Assembly (NCBI RefSeq): GCF_002150765.1
Contig: NZ_MUYM01000059.1
Location: 1-49,527, forward strand
DNA length: 49,527 nucleotides
From: Lentzea kentuckyensis
GTDB taxonomy: Bacteria > Actinomycetota > Actinomycetes > Mycobacteriales > Pseudonocardiaceae
Direction of reading: 5' to 3'
Shown here: positions 15,436 through 23,998 of the stretch, one piece after another
Position numbering within the stretch: the stretch's first letter is position 1
Layout: each line of letters starts with the position of its first letter
The notes under the pieces: generated by a model
The model's input: only the letters and a program-made list of their open reading frames with translations
Database searches by the model: none
What the model was told of the DNA's origin: nothing
Position numbers and translations under genes: made by a program

Positions 15436-17010
15436 GTGGGGGAAGCGACAAGGCTGGTCGCGGGCAGATACGCGACGATCAGAGAGCTCGGCCGGGGCGG
15501 CATGGGGATCGTCTGGCTGGCCGAGGACCGGGTCATCGGCCGGCAGGTCGCGCTCAAGGAGCTGCGGACCACCGAGACCGAGCGCGTGCTCCGCGAAGCC
15601 CGCACCGCGGGGCGGCTGAACAGCCCGAACGTCGTCGGCATCTACGACGTCATCGTCGAGGACGGCGTCACCTACCTGGTCATGGAACTCGTCGAGGCCC
15701 CGACGCTGTCCGAGGTCATGGCCGGCAGGCACCTCACCGAGGACGAGGTCGCGGACATCGGCCTGCAGACGCTCAACGCGCTGGAGGCGGCGCACGCGGC
15801 GGGCATCGTGCACCGGGACGTCAAGCCCAGCAACATCATGGTGTTGCCCGACGGACGCGTGAAGCTCGCCGACTTCGGCATCGCCCGCGCGATGGACGAC
15901 CCCGGTCTCACGGCCACCGGCGGCATCATGGGCTCGCCCGGTTACATGGCGCCGGAGCTGTTCGCCGGCAAGCCTCCCTCGCCGTCCAGCGACCTCTGGG
16001 CCCTGGGCGCCACCATGTTCCACGCCTCGGAAGGCCGCGCGCCGTTCCACCGCGACACGACCGCGGCCACCATGCACGCGATCATGTACGAGGAGCCGGT
16101 GCTGCAGCGCACCAAGGGCCCGCTCGCCGCCACGATCATGGCGCTGCTCACCCAGAACGACGCCCAGCGCCTCACCGCGGCCCAGTTGCGCGAACGGCTG
16201 AGCGATCGCACCAAGGTCGTCACGCCCACTCGGTCCGAAGAGACCGTCGTCATCGAGCCCGTCACGACCTTCGTGGCGCCGCAACCCACGCGCGACGACG
16301 AGTGGAACGACGAGAAACCCAAGTCCCGCAAGAAGATCGGCGTGTTCGCCGGTGCCGCGGCCGCGGTGGTCGTGATCGCCCTCGCCGCGATCTTCGTGTT
16401 CAAGCCCGAAACCCCCGGCAGGGCGTCGGCGCAGCAGGGGCCCAGCTCCAGCGAACCACCGACGTCGCAGAGCAGCACCGCCTCCAGCGCGTCCAGCAGC
16501 AGTGCTCCGGCGTCCAGCAGCAGCGCGGCGCCGAGCAGTCAGTCGAGCGCCGCGAAGCCCACTCAGGCCACGCAACCGAACCAGCCGGCGCCGACGACCA
16601 CGCAACCGAAGCCGCAGCGGCAAACGCTCGCGTTCTCCCGCTACCGCAACGGAGGCGGCTGGCACTACAGCGGCACGTCGAGCATTCCGGTCCCGGCGGG
16701 CTTCACCGTGGAGAACACCGGCGGCCTCGGCAAGCTCCTCGCGAACGCCGAGGCGAACACGAAACCGTTGTACAGCTGCCAGATCAACAACTCCGAGGAC
16801 CGGATGACCTCGTCGTCGACCGACTGCGAGGGCCAGCGCGTCTACGACGTGCGCCCGCTCGGCTACGTCTTCACCGTCAAGCCGGCGGACGTGAACGTGC
16901 TACCGCTCTACCGCTGCAACGCGGGCGGCCACCACTTCGACTCGGTGGTGACCAACTGCGAGGGCGACCAGTACAAGAACGAGTTCATGCACGGCTGGGT
17001 CATCGCGTGA
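15436..17010 (+). CDS. Membrane serine/threonine protein kinase with extracellular C-terminal domain
   Basis: 524 residues from GTG 15436. Residues about 12-260 form a Hanks-type kinase: GRGGMGIVW glycine loop, K41 in VALKE, HRDVKPSN (D128), DFG (D146), and GSPGYMAPE activation segment, all intact. A basic stretch precedes one membrane span at about 301-323, then a Ser/Pro/Gln/Thr-rich linker (about 330-395) and an extracellular domain ending with two related Cys-containing motifs (PLYSCQ... DCEG; PLYRCN... NCEG). Such kinases sense outside signals and phosphorylate cytoplasmic proteins. The outer domain differs from PASTA repeats of PknB, so the ligand is open. It overlaps the convergent HxlR gene by 11 bases. 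Confidence 0.92.
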   Translation: MGEATRLVAGRYATIRELGRGGMGIVWLAEDRVIGRQVALKELRTTETERVLREARTAGRLNSPNVVGIYDVIVEDGVTYLVMELVEAPTLSEVMAGRHLTEDEVADIGLQTLNALEAAHAAGIVHRDVKPSNIMVLPDGRVKLADFGIARAMDDPGLTATGGIMGSPGYMAPELFAGKPPSPSSDLWALGATMFHASEGRAPFHRDTTAATMHAIMYEEPVLQRTKGPLAATIMALLTQNDAQRLTAAQLRERLSDRTKVVTPTRSEETVVIEPVTTFVAPQPTRDDEWNDEKPKSRKKIGVFAGAAAAVVVIALAAIFVFKPETPGRASAQQGPSSSEPPTSQSSTASSASSSSAPASSSSAAPSSQSSAAKPTQATQPNQPAPTTTQPKPQRQTLAFSRYRNGGGWHYSGTSSIPVPAGFTVENTGGLGKLLANAEANTKPLYSCQINNSEDRMTSSSTDCEGQRVYDVRPLGYVFTVKPADVNVLPLYRCNAGGHHFDSVVTNCEGDQYKNEFMHGWVIA

Positions 17011-17389
17011 GACCCGCGGGTTCCAGGCCGACGGGGTCCGCGGTGTCGAACGTCTCCCGCGCCTCGGCGACCGACTCGTAGTTCTTCTGCGCCCACAACC
17101 GCAGCGCGGCCAGCGGCTCGGTGACGCTGCGCCCCAGCTCGGTCAGCTCGTACTCGACGCGCAACGGCACCGAGGGGTAGACCGTGCGCGTGACGAGCCC
17201 ATCGCGCTCCAACGTGCGCAACGTCTGTGTGAGCATCTTCTGACTGATGCCCTCCAACCGGCGTTTGAGCTCACCGAACCGCTTGGGCCCGTTCTCGAGG
17301 TCGCCGATCACCAGCGCCGTCCACTTGGACGCGACCATGTCCAGCAGGTCGCGGCACGGGCACATCTTGAGGTAAACGTCCCTGATCAC
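17000..17389 (-). CDS. HxlR-family winged-helix regulator
   Basis: 129 residues with the HxlR pattern: CPCRDLLDMVASKWTALVIGDL, KRFGELKRRLEGISQKMLTQTLR, LERDGLVTR and a YELTELG wing. Two cysteines near the N-terminus (CPC, residues 10 and 12) recall redox-sensing relatives such as HypR and QorR. It is divergent from a quinone-reductase-type gene, the arrangement in which HxlR proteins usually control the neighbour. GTG 17389 is the start. Redox sensing is inference from the cysteines and context. Confidence 0.88.
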   Translation of the reverse strand: MIRDVYLKMCPCRDLLDMVASKWTALVIGDLENGPKRFGELKRRLEGISQKMLTQTLRTLERDGLVTRTVYPSVPLRVEYELTELGRSVTEPLAALRLWAQKNYESVAEARETFDTADPVGLEPAGLTR

Positions 17390-17468
17390 AGCTAGTTTCT
17401 ATCAGGTACCTAGTGCACAAGATAGTGCCTGATTGCCAGAAGAGACCTGGTCTCCGAAACTGGTGACC
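17390..17468. promoter_or_regulatory. Divergent promoter/operator region of the HxlR-quinone reductase pair
   Basis: This 79-base gap is AT-richer than its surroundings. It holds the palindrome AGGTACCT (17404-17411), flanked by CTATC and GATAG in inverted orientation, and a direct repeat TAGTGC at 17411-17416 and 17423-17428 (12-base period). These are plausible HxlR half sites; binding has not been shown. Confidence 0.5.
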
Positions 17469-18368
17469 ATGCGAGCGATCATCCAGCACGAGTCCAGCGG
17501 CCCGATCACCCTCACCGACGTCCCCCAGCCCGCGCCCCTCCCGACGGAGGTGCTGGTCAGGGTGCACGCGGCCGGCGTGAACCCGGTCGACTGGAAGACC
17601 CGCGCGGGCAGTGGCATGGCCGGGCTGCAGACCTTCCCGTTCATCAACGGCTGGGACGTCTCCGGTGTCGTCGAGGAGGTCGGCTTCGGCGTCACGACCC
17701 TCAAGCCCGGCGACGAGGTCTACGGCATGCCGCGCTTCCCGCACGCCGCGAGCGCCTACGCCGAGTACGTCACCGCCCCGTCCCGCCACTTCGCGAAGAA
17801 GCCCCAGGGCCTCAGCCACGTCGAGGCGGCCGGACTGCCGCTGGCCGGGCTCACCGCGTGGCAGGTCCTGATCGACACCGCTGACCTGCAGCCGGGGCAG
17901 AAGGTGCTGGTCACGGCGGCAGCGGGAGGGGTCGGCCATCTCGCCGTGCAGATCGCGAAGGCACACGGCGCGTACGTGATCGGTACGGCACGCGCGGCCA
18001 AGCACGCGTTCCTGAAGGACCTCGGCGCCGACGAAGTGATCGACTACACGCAGGGCGACTACGAGGGCACCGACGTCGACGTGTTCGTCGACCTGGTCGG
18101 CGGCGCGTCACCGGCCTCGGTGCGCGGCGGCGGGCTGTTCGTCGGCGTGCCGTCCGGAGTGGACAGCGTGCGCCGTGACGACATCAGGATCAGCTCGATC
18201 CTGGTCGAACCGGACCGCGCGGGTCTGGAGGCGATCACCGCGCTGGTCGAGTCCGGTGAGCTGCGGGTGCACGTCGACGCGACGTTCCCGCTGGCGGACG
18301 CCGGAAAAGCACATGCCCTGGGCGAGACGGGCCGCACCCAGGGCAAGATCGTGCTGGAAGCTCTCTAA
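17469..18368 (+). CDS. NADP-dependent zinc-free alcohol dehydrogenase / quinone oxidoreductase
   Basis: 299-residue medium-chain dehydrogenase/reductase of the quinone-oxidoreductase branch. It shows the GroES-like N-terminal half (VHAAGVNPVDWKTRAG, WDVSGVVEEVG, GDEVYG), the nucleotide motif AAAGGVGHLAVQIAK, and lacks the structural-zinc cysteines of classical alcohol dehydrogenases. ATG 17469 starts MRAIIQHES, the family N-terminus; GTG 17463 two codons earlier is possible. Divergent from the HxlR gene, which probably controls it. Likely reduces quinones or electrophilic enones with NADPH. It overlaps the next convergent gene by four bases. Confidence 0.9.
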   Translation: MRAIIQHESSGPITLTDVPQPAPLPTEVLVRVHAAGVNPVDWKTRAGSGMAGLQTFPFINGWDVSGVVEEVGFGVTTLKPGDEVYGMPRFPHAASAYAEYVTAPSRHFAKKPQGLSHVEAAGLPLAGLTAWQVLIDTADLQPGQKVLVTAAAGGVGHLAVQIAKAHGAYVIGTARAAKHAFLKDLGADEVIDYTQGDYEGTDVDVFVDLVGGASPASVRGGGLFVGVPSGVDSVRRDDIRISSILVEPDRAGLEAITALVESGELRVHVDATFPLADAGKAHALGETGRTQGKIVLEAL

Positions 18369-18634
18369 CGGCGCCAGGACGTCCGGCGGCGAGCCGTGTC
18401 CCACACCAGGAAAGCGATGATCGTGACCCCGGTGGCGACGAGGAAGATGTCCTCGGTCTTGCCGTGGTGGTTGCCGATCAGCATCAGGAAGCAGAAGCCC
18501 GCGGAGAGCCAGCCGGCGATGCGCGTGCCCTTGGGGAACGTGCCGTGCCAGCCCCACTCGTGCGACGGCTCCTCGTGAGGGTCGACGGCAGGACGCTTGT
18601 CCAGTTCCGAGGACGAAGCCACGGTTTCCTCCAC
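18365..18634 (-). CDS. DUF2631 small membrane protein
   Basis: 89 residues: a polar N-terminus with PAVDPHEEPSHEWGWHGTFP, the hallmark of DUF2631, then two hydrophobic spans (about 40-55 and 64-80) and a short basic tail. Function is unknown in all members I know. From memory, an M. tuberculosis DUF2631 protein (Rv2876) also lies between rlmN and dxr, so this may be a backbone gene left among accessory ones. GTG 18634 is preceded by GGATGAG on the minus strand. Confidence 0.82.
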   Translation of the reverse strand: MEETVASSSELDKRPAVDPHEEPSHEWGWHGTFPKGTRIAGWLSAGFCFLMLIGNHHGKTEDIFLVATGVTIIAFLVWDTARRRTSWRR

Positions 18635-18778
18635 TGCTCATCCGGATTACGAGGTCATCGTCGCACATGATGATGAGCACGGAGGTGTGAGGTCGGGCGC
18701 GCACGACTTACGGGCGAGGTCGGGCGCCGATACGCTCGGCGTGGCCACACCCGTCCGATCTTGCGAAGGCGCCTCGAC

Positions 18779-19918
18779 TTGACCGGCTTCTCTCCCGCTG
18801 AGGCCTCCACCCCGGACACGTTCGCCCCCGTCGAGATCGGCCTGCACGGGGTGCGCAAGAGCTTCTCCGACCAGGTGGCGGTCGACGGCATCTCGCTGAA
18901 CGTCCACGAGGGCGAGTTCTTCTCGGTGCTCGGCCCGTCCGGCTGCGGCAAGACCACGGTCCTGCGCATGATCGCCGGGTTCGTCGACCCGGACGAGGGC
19001 CGCATCGAGCTCGACGGCAACGACATGGTGGGCGTCCCTCCGTACCGGCGGGACGTCAACACCGTCTTCCAGTCGTACGCGCTGTTCCCGCACATGTCCG
19101 TGTGGGACAACGTCGCGTACGGCCTCAAGCGCAAGAAGGTCCGCGGCGACGAGCTGAAAAAGCGCGTCGGGGAGCACCTCGAACTCGTGCGGTTGTCGCA
19201 GTTCGCCAAACGCAGGCCAACGCAACTGAGCGGCGGACAGCAGCAGCGCGTCGCCATCGCCCGTGCGCTCGCGGCGGGCCCACAGTTGCTTCTGCTGGAC
19301 GAACCACTAGGTGCGCTCGACGCCAAGCTCCGCAAGGAACTGCAGATCGAGCTGATGCGCATCCAACGCGAGGTCGGCACGACGTTCCTGTACGTCACGC
19401 ACGACCAGGAAGAGGCGCTGGTCCTCTCACACCGCATCGCCGTGATGAACGCGGGCAAGATCGAGCAGGTCGGCTACCCCGAGGACGTCTACGAACGTCC
19501 CGCGACCCGGTTCGTCGCCGGCTTCATCGGCACGTCGAACATCCTGGACGCCGAGGTGTCCGGTGTGGACGGTGAGATGGTCGCCCTGACCGCACCAGGT
19601 GCCACCAACCTGCGCGCCAAGTTCTCCGGAAGCGTCAGTCACGGCAAGAAGGTCGCCGCGACCGTGCGTCCGGAGAAGGTGCACCTGTTCAACGAGACCG
19701 CCGAGCCGCCGACCGGCTGGTGCGTGCTGCAGGGCGTCGTCCACGACGTCGTCTACACGGGCGTTTCCACGCAGTTCGTGGTCGACACCCCCGGCGGCGA
19801 GCTCGTGGCGTTCGTGCAGAACGCCCAGCGCATCGACGACGCGGGCGCGCCGGGCCAGCCGGTGCGGATGGCGTGGGACCCCGAGTTCACCGTGCTGCTG
19901 GACCACTCCGATGGCTGA
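18779..19918 (+). CDS. potA: Spermidine/putrescine-type ABC transporter ATPase
   Basis: 379 residues. ABC domain with Walker A GPSGCGKTT, Q loop (FQSYALFPHM), signature LSGGQQQR, Walker B LLLLDEPLGALD and H loop THDQEE, followed by a TOBE-type C-terminal domain (from about residue 250). PotA-like ATPases power import of polyamines or related cations. No ATG or GTG is available in frame; TTG 18779 is chosen because GAAGG at 18765-18769 lies nine bases before it, with TTG 18761 as alternative. Its stop overlaps the ATG of potD by eight bases. Confidence 0.88.
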   Translation: MTGFSPAEASTPDTFAPVEIGLHGVRKSFSDQVAVDGISLNVHEGEFFSVLGPSGCGKTTVLRMIAGFVDPDEGRIELDGNDMVGVPPYRRDVNTVFQSYALFPHMSVWDNVAYGLKRKKVRGDELKKRVGEHLELVRLSQFAKRRPTQLSGGQQQRVAIARALAAGPQLLLLDEPLGALDAKLRKELQIELMRIQREVGTTFLYVTHDQEEALVLSHRIAVMNAGKIEQVGYPEDVYERPATRFVAGFIGTSNILDAEVSGVDGEMVALTAPGATNLRAKFSGSVSHGKKVAATVRPEKVHLFNETAEPPTGWCVLQGVVHDVVYTGVSTQFVVDTPGGELVAFVQNAQRIDDAGAPGQPVRMAWDPEFTVLLDHSDG

Positions 19919-21050
19919 TGCCAACGTCCGGATCGCCCGGCTGTGGGACGTCGACAGCCCACGGGTGACCCGGCGCACGATGCTGGGCTCGATGGCGTTC
20001 TTCGCCCTCGCGGCGTGTGCTGTCGGGCCGGCGCCGGCCAACAACGGTGGTGCGAGCGGCACGGCCAAGGCCACGAACCTGACGGACGAGCCCAAGCTCA
20101 ACTTCTACAACTGGACCGACTACATCGCGCCGGAGACGCTGCCGGGCTTCCAGCAGATCACCGGCATCGAGGTCACCTACGACAACTTCTCCACCAACGA
20201 CGAGATGGAAGCCAAGATCGCGTCCGGCCAGGCGGGCTACGACCTGGTCGTGCCGAGCGACAACTTCCTCCGCCGGTTCCTGCGGTCGGGCCTGCTCCAG
20301 CCGCTGGACCACGACGCGATCCCGAACCTCGCGAACCTGGAACAACGGTTCGTCGAGGCCGAGTACGACGCCGGCAACAGGTATTCCGTGCCCTGGGCCT
20401 GGGGCACCACGGGACTCGCGTACTCGAAGTCGCAGATCGGCGGCGACGTCACCGGCTTCGACGCCTACGACCTGCCGAACGCGCAGGGCCGCAGCTCGAT
20501 CCTCGACGAGGCGCGCGACGGCATGGCGATCGGCCTGCTCAAGCTCGGCCACGACCCGAACACCACCGACGTGAAGCAGATCGACGACGCGGCGAACTTC
20601 CTGCTGTCGTTGAAGAAGAAGCTCGGGCAGATCACCTCCGACGTGATCGAACCGCTGACCTCGGGCCAGGTCCGGCTCGCGCAGGCGTACTCCGGTGACG
20701 CGTTCCAGGCCCGCGAGACCAGCGAGGACGTCGGCTACGCCATCCCGGCCGAGGGCGGACTGTCCTACGTGGACCTGCTCGTCATCCCGAAGGACGCGCC
20801 GCACGCCGGAAACGCGCACAGGTTCATCGACTACGTCCTGGGCGCGGAAGCGGGTGCGGCGCTGTCCAACGCGGTGCGGTACGGCAGCCCGAACGCCGCC
20901 GCGAAGCCGTTGATCGACAAGGACCTGCTGAACGACCCGCTGGTCTACCCACCGGAGGAGCAGCTCAGCAAGCTCCCGTTCACCAAGGACCTCGGCGGCG
21001 ACGTCGAGGCGCGCTACGCCGACGCGTGGACCAAGGTCAAGACCGGCTGA
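19911..21050 (+). CDS. potD: Polyamine-type ABC transporter substrate-binding lipoprotein
   Basis: 379 residues. The N-terminus combines a twin-arginine motif (RRTML, R21-R22) with a lipobox (LAAC, Cys36), so it is probably a Tat-exported lipoprotein. The mature part fits PotD: KLNFYNWTDYIAPETLPGF, YDLVVPSDNFL, YSVPWAWGTTGLAY, and a C-terminal Tyr/Trp/Asp-rich ligand cleft. It starts inside the end of potA, so the two are translationally coupled. The permease genes are not directly next; an antisense P450 gene lies between, overlapping the end of potD by 14 bases. Confidence 0.9.
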   Translation: MADANVRIARLWDVDSPRVTRRTMLGSMAFFALAACAVGPAPANNGGASGTAKATNLTDEPKLNFYNWTDYIAPETLPGFQQITGIEVTYDNFSTNDEMEAKIASGQAGYDLVVPSDNFLRRFLRSGLLQPLDHDAIPNLANLEQRFVEAEYDAGNRYSVPWAWGTTGLAYSKSQIGGDVTGFDAYDLPNAQGRSSILDEARDGMAIGLLKLGHDPNTTDVKQIDDAANFLLSLKKKLGQITSDVIEPLTSGQVRLAQAYSGDAFQARETSEDVGYAIPAEGGLSYVDLLVIPKDAPHAGNAHRFIDYVLGAEAGAALSNAVRYGSPNAAAKPLIDKDLLNDPLVYPPEEQLSKLPFTKDLGGDVEARYADAWTKVKTG

Positions 21051-22167
21051 CCGGGAAGCTCTTCAGCCCCCTGATCGACACCGAGTCGCGGAACGTCACC
21101 GGGCCGCTCTGCCGCAGTTCGGGCAGGTGACGAGCCAGCGCGCGGAACGCCACCTCGCCCTCCATGCGCGCGAGCGTCGCGCCCAGGCAGTAGTGAATGC
21201 CGCCGGAGAACGCGAGGTGCTCGGGCTTGTGCACGCGCATCACGTCGAACTTGTGCGCCTCGGGGTAGACCTCGGGATCGCGGTTCGCGGCACCGATGAG
21301 CACCATCACCGGCTCGTCCTTGCCGATCCGGTCGACCTGCTCCTGCGCGACGCGACTGGTCAGCTGCACCGGCGCCGCCCACCGCAGCGTCTCCTCGACG
21401 ACCGCGGACGCGAGTTCGGGGTTGGCCTTGAAGAGCTTCCACTGCGACGGGTGGTCGAGCAGCGCGCGGGTGCCGTTGCCGATCAGGTTCACCGTGGTCT
21501 CGAAGCCCGCGACCAGCAGCAACGCCAGCGTGCCGACCATCTCCTGGGCCGTCAGCCGCTGCTCGGCCTCGGCGGCGACCAGCGAGCTGATCACGTCGTC
21601 GCCCGGCGTCCGGCGACGCTCGGCGATGAGCCGGTCGAACAGCGCGAGCAACTTCTCGTTGGCGCCCGCCATCTCCGCGGTGACGCCCGTGTCGAACGAT
21701 CGGGCGACGAGCGCACCGAACTCGGCGAACTCGGCGGTCTCGTCGTCGGGGATGCCCAGCAGGTCGCTGATCACCGAGATCGGCAGCGGCGCCGCGAAGT
21801 CCGCGATGAGGTCGAACTCCTCGGCATTCGGGTTCTCCGGGGAGAGCAACGCCTCCGCCACCTTCTCGACGCGCTCCCGGTACTCGTCGATCTTCTTCGG
21901 GCTGAACGCGGGCGTGGCGATCCTGCGCAGCCGCGTGTGGTCCGGCGGGTCGAGCTCGACGAACGACTCGGGCAGCAGCCGGTCGCGGCCGCCCCAGTAG
22001 CTGTCGTCCGAGTACTTGTTGCCGAACCGCCGGTCGCGCAGGATCTTGCTGGCCAGCGGGTGGCTCGTCGTCACCCACATGCCCCCGTCCTGCGTCAGCG
22101 GGCCCTGCGCGCGTAGCCGGTCGTAGATCGGATGCGGGTCTTCATGTCCGGTCAGTTGCTCCAGCAT
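21037..22167 (-). CDS. Cytochrome P450
   Basis: 376-residue soluble bacterial P450. I-helix oxygen-binding motif AGFETT (220-225), K-helix EETLR (258-262), and heme loop FSGGIHYCLGATLAR with the ligand Cys327. GAGGGGGT lies six bases before ATG 22167 on the minus strand. No ferredoxin or reductase gene is adjacent, so redox partners must come from elsewhere. It is placed on the opposite strand between potD and potB, an unusual position that suggests insertion into a transporter operon. Substrate cannot be inferred; class resembles CYP107-type actinomycete hydroxylases. Confidence 0.92.
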   Translation of the reverse strand: MLEQLTGHEDPHPIYDRLRAQGPLTQDGGMWVTTSHPLASKILRDRRFGNKYSDDSYWGGRDRLLPESFVELDPPDHTRLRRIATPAFSPKKIDEYRERVEKVAEALLSPENPNAEEFDLIADFAAPLPISVISDLLGIPDDETAEFAEFGALVARSFDTGVTAEMAGANEKLLALFDRLIAERRRTPGDDVISSLVAAEAEQRLTAQEMVGTLALLLVAGFETTVNLIGNGTRALLDHPSQWKLFKANPELASAVVEETLRWAAPVQLTSRVAQEQVDRIGKDEPVMVLIGAANRDPEVYPEAHKFDVMRVHKPEHLAFSGGIHYCLGATLARMEGEVAFRALARHLPELRQSGPVTFRDSVSIRGLKSFPVSRS

Positions 22168-22280
22168 TTGCTACCCCCTCGAAGACTCTCTGGTCCAGCG
22201 TAGGGATGCGGGCGTGCGATGCGAGGTCCCGTTCCGCTTCTGGAAAGCGTTTCACCCGTCGCATGGCATCATCTGATCTC

Positions 22281-23120
22281 GTGTCGCGACGCTGGCTGAA
22301 GGCCAACGCCCTGCTCACGCCCACCGGGTTGTGGCTGGGGATTTTCCTGATCGCGCCGTTGTGGGTCGTCGTCCAGTTCAGCTTCGCCACGCGGGACACC
22401 GGTGTCGCCCGCGCGGTGCTGCCGTGGACGGCGCAGGCCTACCTGACCGCGCTCGATCCGGCGTTCCTGCCGATCTTCGGCCGGACCCTGGTCTACGCGG
22501 TGGCGACGACGGTCGCCTGTCTGCTGCTGGGATTCCCTCTCGCGTGGTTCATCGCACGGTACGGCGGCCGTTTTCGGACCGTGCTGCTCGCGGCCGTCCT
22601 CATCCCGTTCTGGTCGAGCTATCTCGCGCGCATCTACGCGTGGAAAGCCCTGTTGGACGGTGAAGGCCTCGTCAACACCATGCTCGGGTGGGTCGGGTTG
22701 GGCCATGACGGCGGTTTCCTGCTCACGCACGGAGCGGTGATCCTCGGGCTGACGTACGGCTTCTTGCCGTTCATGGTGTTGCCGCTGTACGTGGCGTGCG
22801 AGCGTTTCGACTTCCGGCTCGTGGAGGCGTCGTTCGACCTCGGCCACGGGCGGGTGTCGACGTTCTTCCGGATCGTGCTGCCGGGTGTGTTCACCGGCGT
22901 GCTGGCCGGGTCGTTGCTGGTGCTGGTGCCCGCGGCGGGTGACTTCGTGACGCCGAAGCTGCTCGGCGGCGTCGGCCAGTCGACGTTCGGGTCGGTGATC
23001 GACGACCAGTTCCGCGGCGGCAACAACTGGCCGCTGGGCTCGGCGATGGCCGTGCTGCTGCTCGTGCTGGTGGTGCTCGTGCTCCTCCTGCGCGGGCGGC
23101 GTGGGGAGGACGTGCTGTGA
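22281..23120 (+). CDS. potB: Polyamine-type ABC transporter permease
   Basis: 279 residues with six predicted membrane spans and the inner-membrane-component EAA-like loop (VEASFDLGHGRVSTFFRIVLPGV). The pattern LLTPTGLWLGIFLIAPLW followed by YARTLVYAV-like segments matches PotB/PotH. Start: GTG 22281, with CATCAT at 22267-22272 as a possible -10 box; ATG 22263 is an alternative without ribosome site. The gene has its own promoter region because the P450 gene separates it from potA-potD. It overlaps potC by four bases (GTGA). Confidence 0.87.
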   Translation: MSRRWLKANALLTPTGLWLGIFLIAPLWVVVQFSFATRDTGVARAVLPWTAQAYLTALDPAFLPIFGRTLVYAVATTVACLLLGFPLAWFIARYGGRFRTVLLAAVLIPFWSSYLARIYAWKALLDGEGLVNTMLGWVGLGHDGGFLLTHGAVILGLTYGFLPFMVLPLYVACERFDFRLVEASFDLGHGRVSTFFRIVLPGVFTGVLAGSLLVLVPAAGDFVTPKLLGGVGQSTFGSVIDDQFRGGNNWPLGSAMAVLLLVLVVLVLLLRGRRGEDVL

Positions 23121-23923
23121 ACCGCCGTCCGTGGGCACTCGGGCTCGTTGTCGCGCTGGTCTTCCTGTTCCTCTACGCACCGATCGCGTGGCTGGCCCTC
23201 GCGTCGTTCAACTCCTCGCGGTCCCTCAGCCGTATCAGCGGTTTTTCGACACAGTGGTACGTCGAGCTGTTCGACGACACGCGCGTGCTCCGGTCGCTGG
23301 AGCTGACCCTGCAACTGGCGCTGGCGTCCGCGGTGATCTCGACGGTGATCGGGACGCTGGCGGCGTTCGGGCTGCGGCGGTCGTTCCCCGGTCGCGGGCT
23401 GTGGACCGTGCTGTTGTCGCTGCCGCTGGTGGTGCCCGAGGTCGTCGTGGGCGTGGCGATGCTGGGGTTCTTCGTGAAGCTCGCCGGCGTTCCACTCGGG
23501 TTCGGCGCTCTGCTGTTCGCGCACGTGGCGTTCTCGCTGAGCTTCGTGGTCGTCGTCGTGCGGTCGCGGGTGTCCGGAATGGACGTTCGGCTGGAGGAGG
23601 CCGCCGCCGACCTCGGGGCCTCGCCGTTCGTGGCCTTCCGGACCGTGACGCTGCCGCTGGTGGCGCCCGCCGTGGCGGCCGGTGCGGCGTTCGCGTTCCT
23701 GCTGTCGTTCGACGACGTGGTGATCTCGTCGTACCTGACCGGTGTCGGGTCGACGACGTTGCCGGTGTTCGTCTACGCGCAGGCGTCGAAGCGCGGCATC
23801 TCGCCGGAGATCGTGGCGCTGTCGACGTTGATGGTGACGGCGACCGCGCTGCTGTTGATCATCGGCGTGGTCGTCGCCTCCTGGCGTGCGAGGAAGGCCG
23901 GATCCACCGCTCAGCTGGTTTAG
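23117..23923 (+). CDS. potC: Polyamine-type ABC transporter permease
   Basis: 268 residues, six predicted spans, with the permease loop LEEAAADLGASPFVAFRTVTLPL that docks on the ATPase, and the PotC-like phrase FSLSFDDVVIS-type segment (LLSFDDVVISSYLTG). GTG 23117 overlaps the potB stop and GGGGAGGA at 23103-23110 is a strong ribosome site. With PotA, PotD and PotB it should make a complete importer. Confidence 0.9.
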   Translation: MNRRPWALGLVVALVFLFLYAPIAWLALASFNSSRSLSRISGFSTQWYVELFDDTRVLRSLELTLQLALASAVISTVIGTLAAFGLRRSFPGRGLWTVLLSLPLVVPEVVVGVAMLGFFVKLAGVPLGFGALLFAHVAFSLSFVVVVVRSRVSGMDVRLEEAAADLGASPFVAFRTVTLPLVAPAVAAGAAFAFLLSFDDVVISSYLTGVGSTTLPVFVYAQASKRGISPEIVALSTLMVTATALLLIIGVVVASWRARKAGSTAQLV

Positions 23924-23986
23924 GCGTCAACTTTCGTCGCGCGAATTCGATACTCCAGCGTGCCGCGCGCACATGGGACCTCTCGT

Positions 23987-23992
23987 TAGCTT
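23987..23992 (+). promoter_or_regulatory. Candidate -10 box (TAGCTT) of the two-component operon
   Basis: TAGCTT ends six bases before GTG 23999; no ribosome site is present, as expected for a leaderless message. Confidence 0.45.
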
Positions 23993-23998
23993 GAGAGC

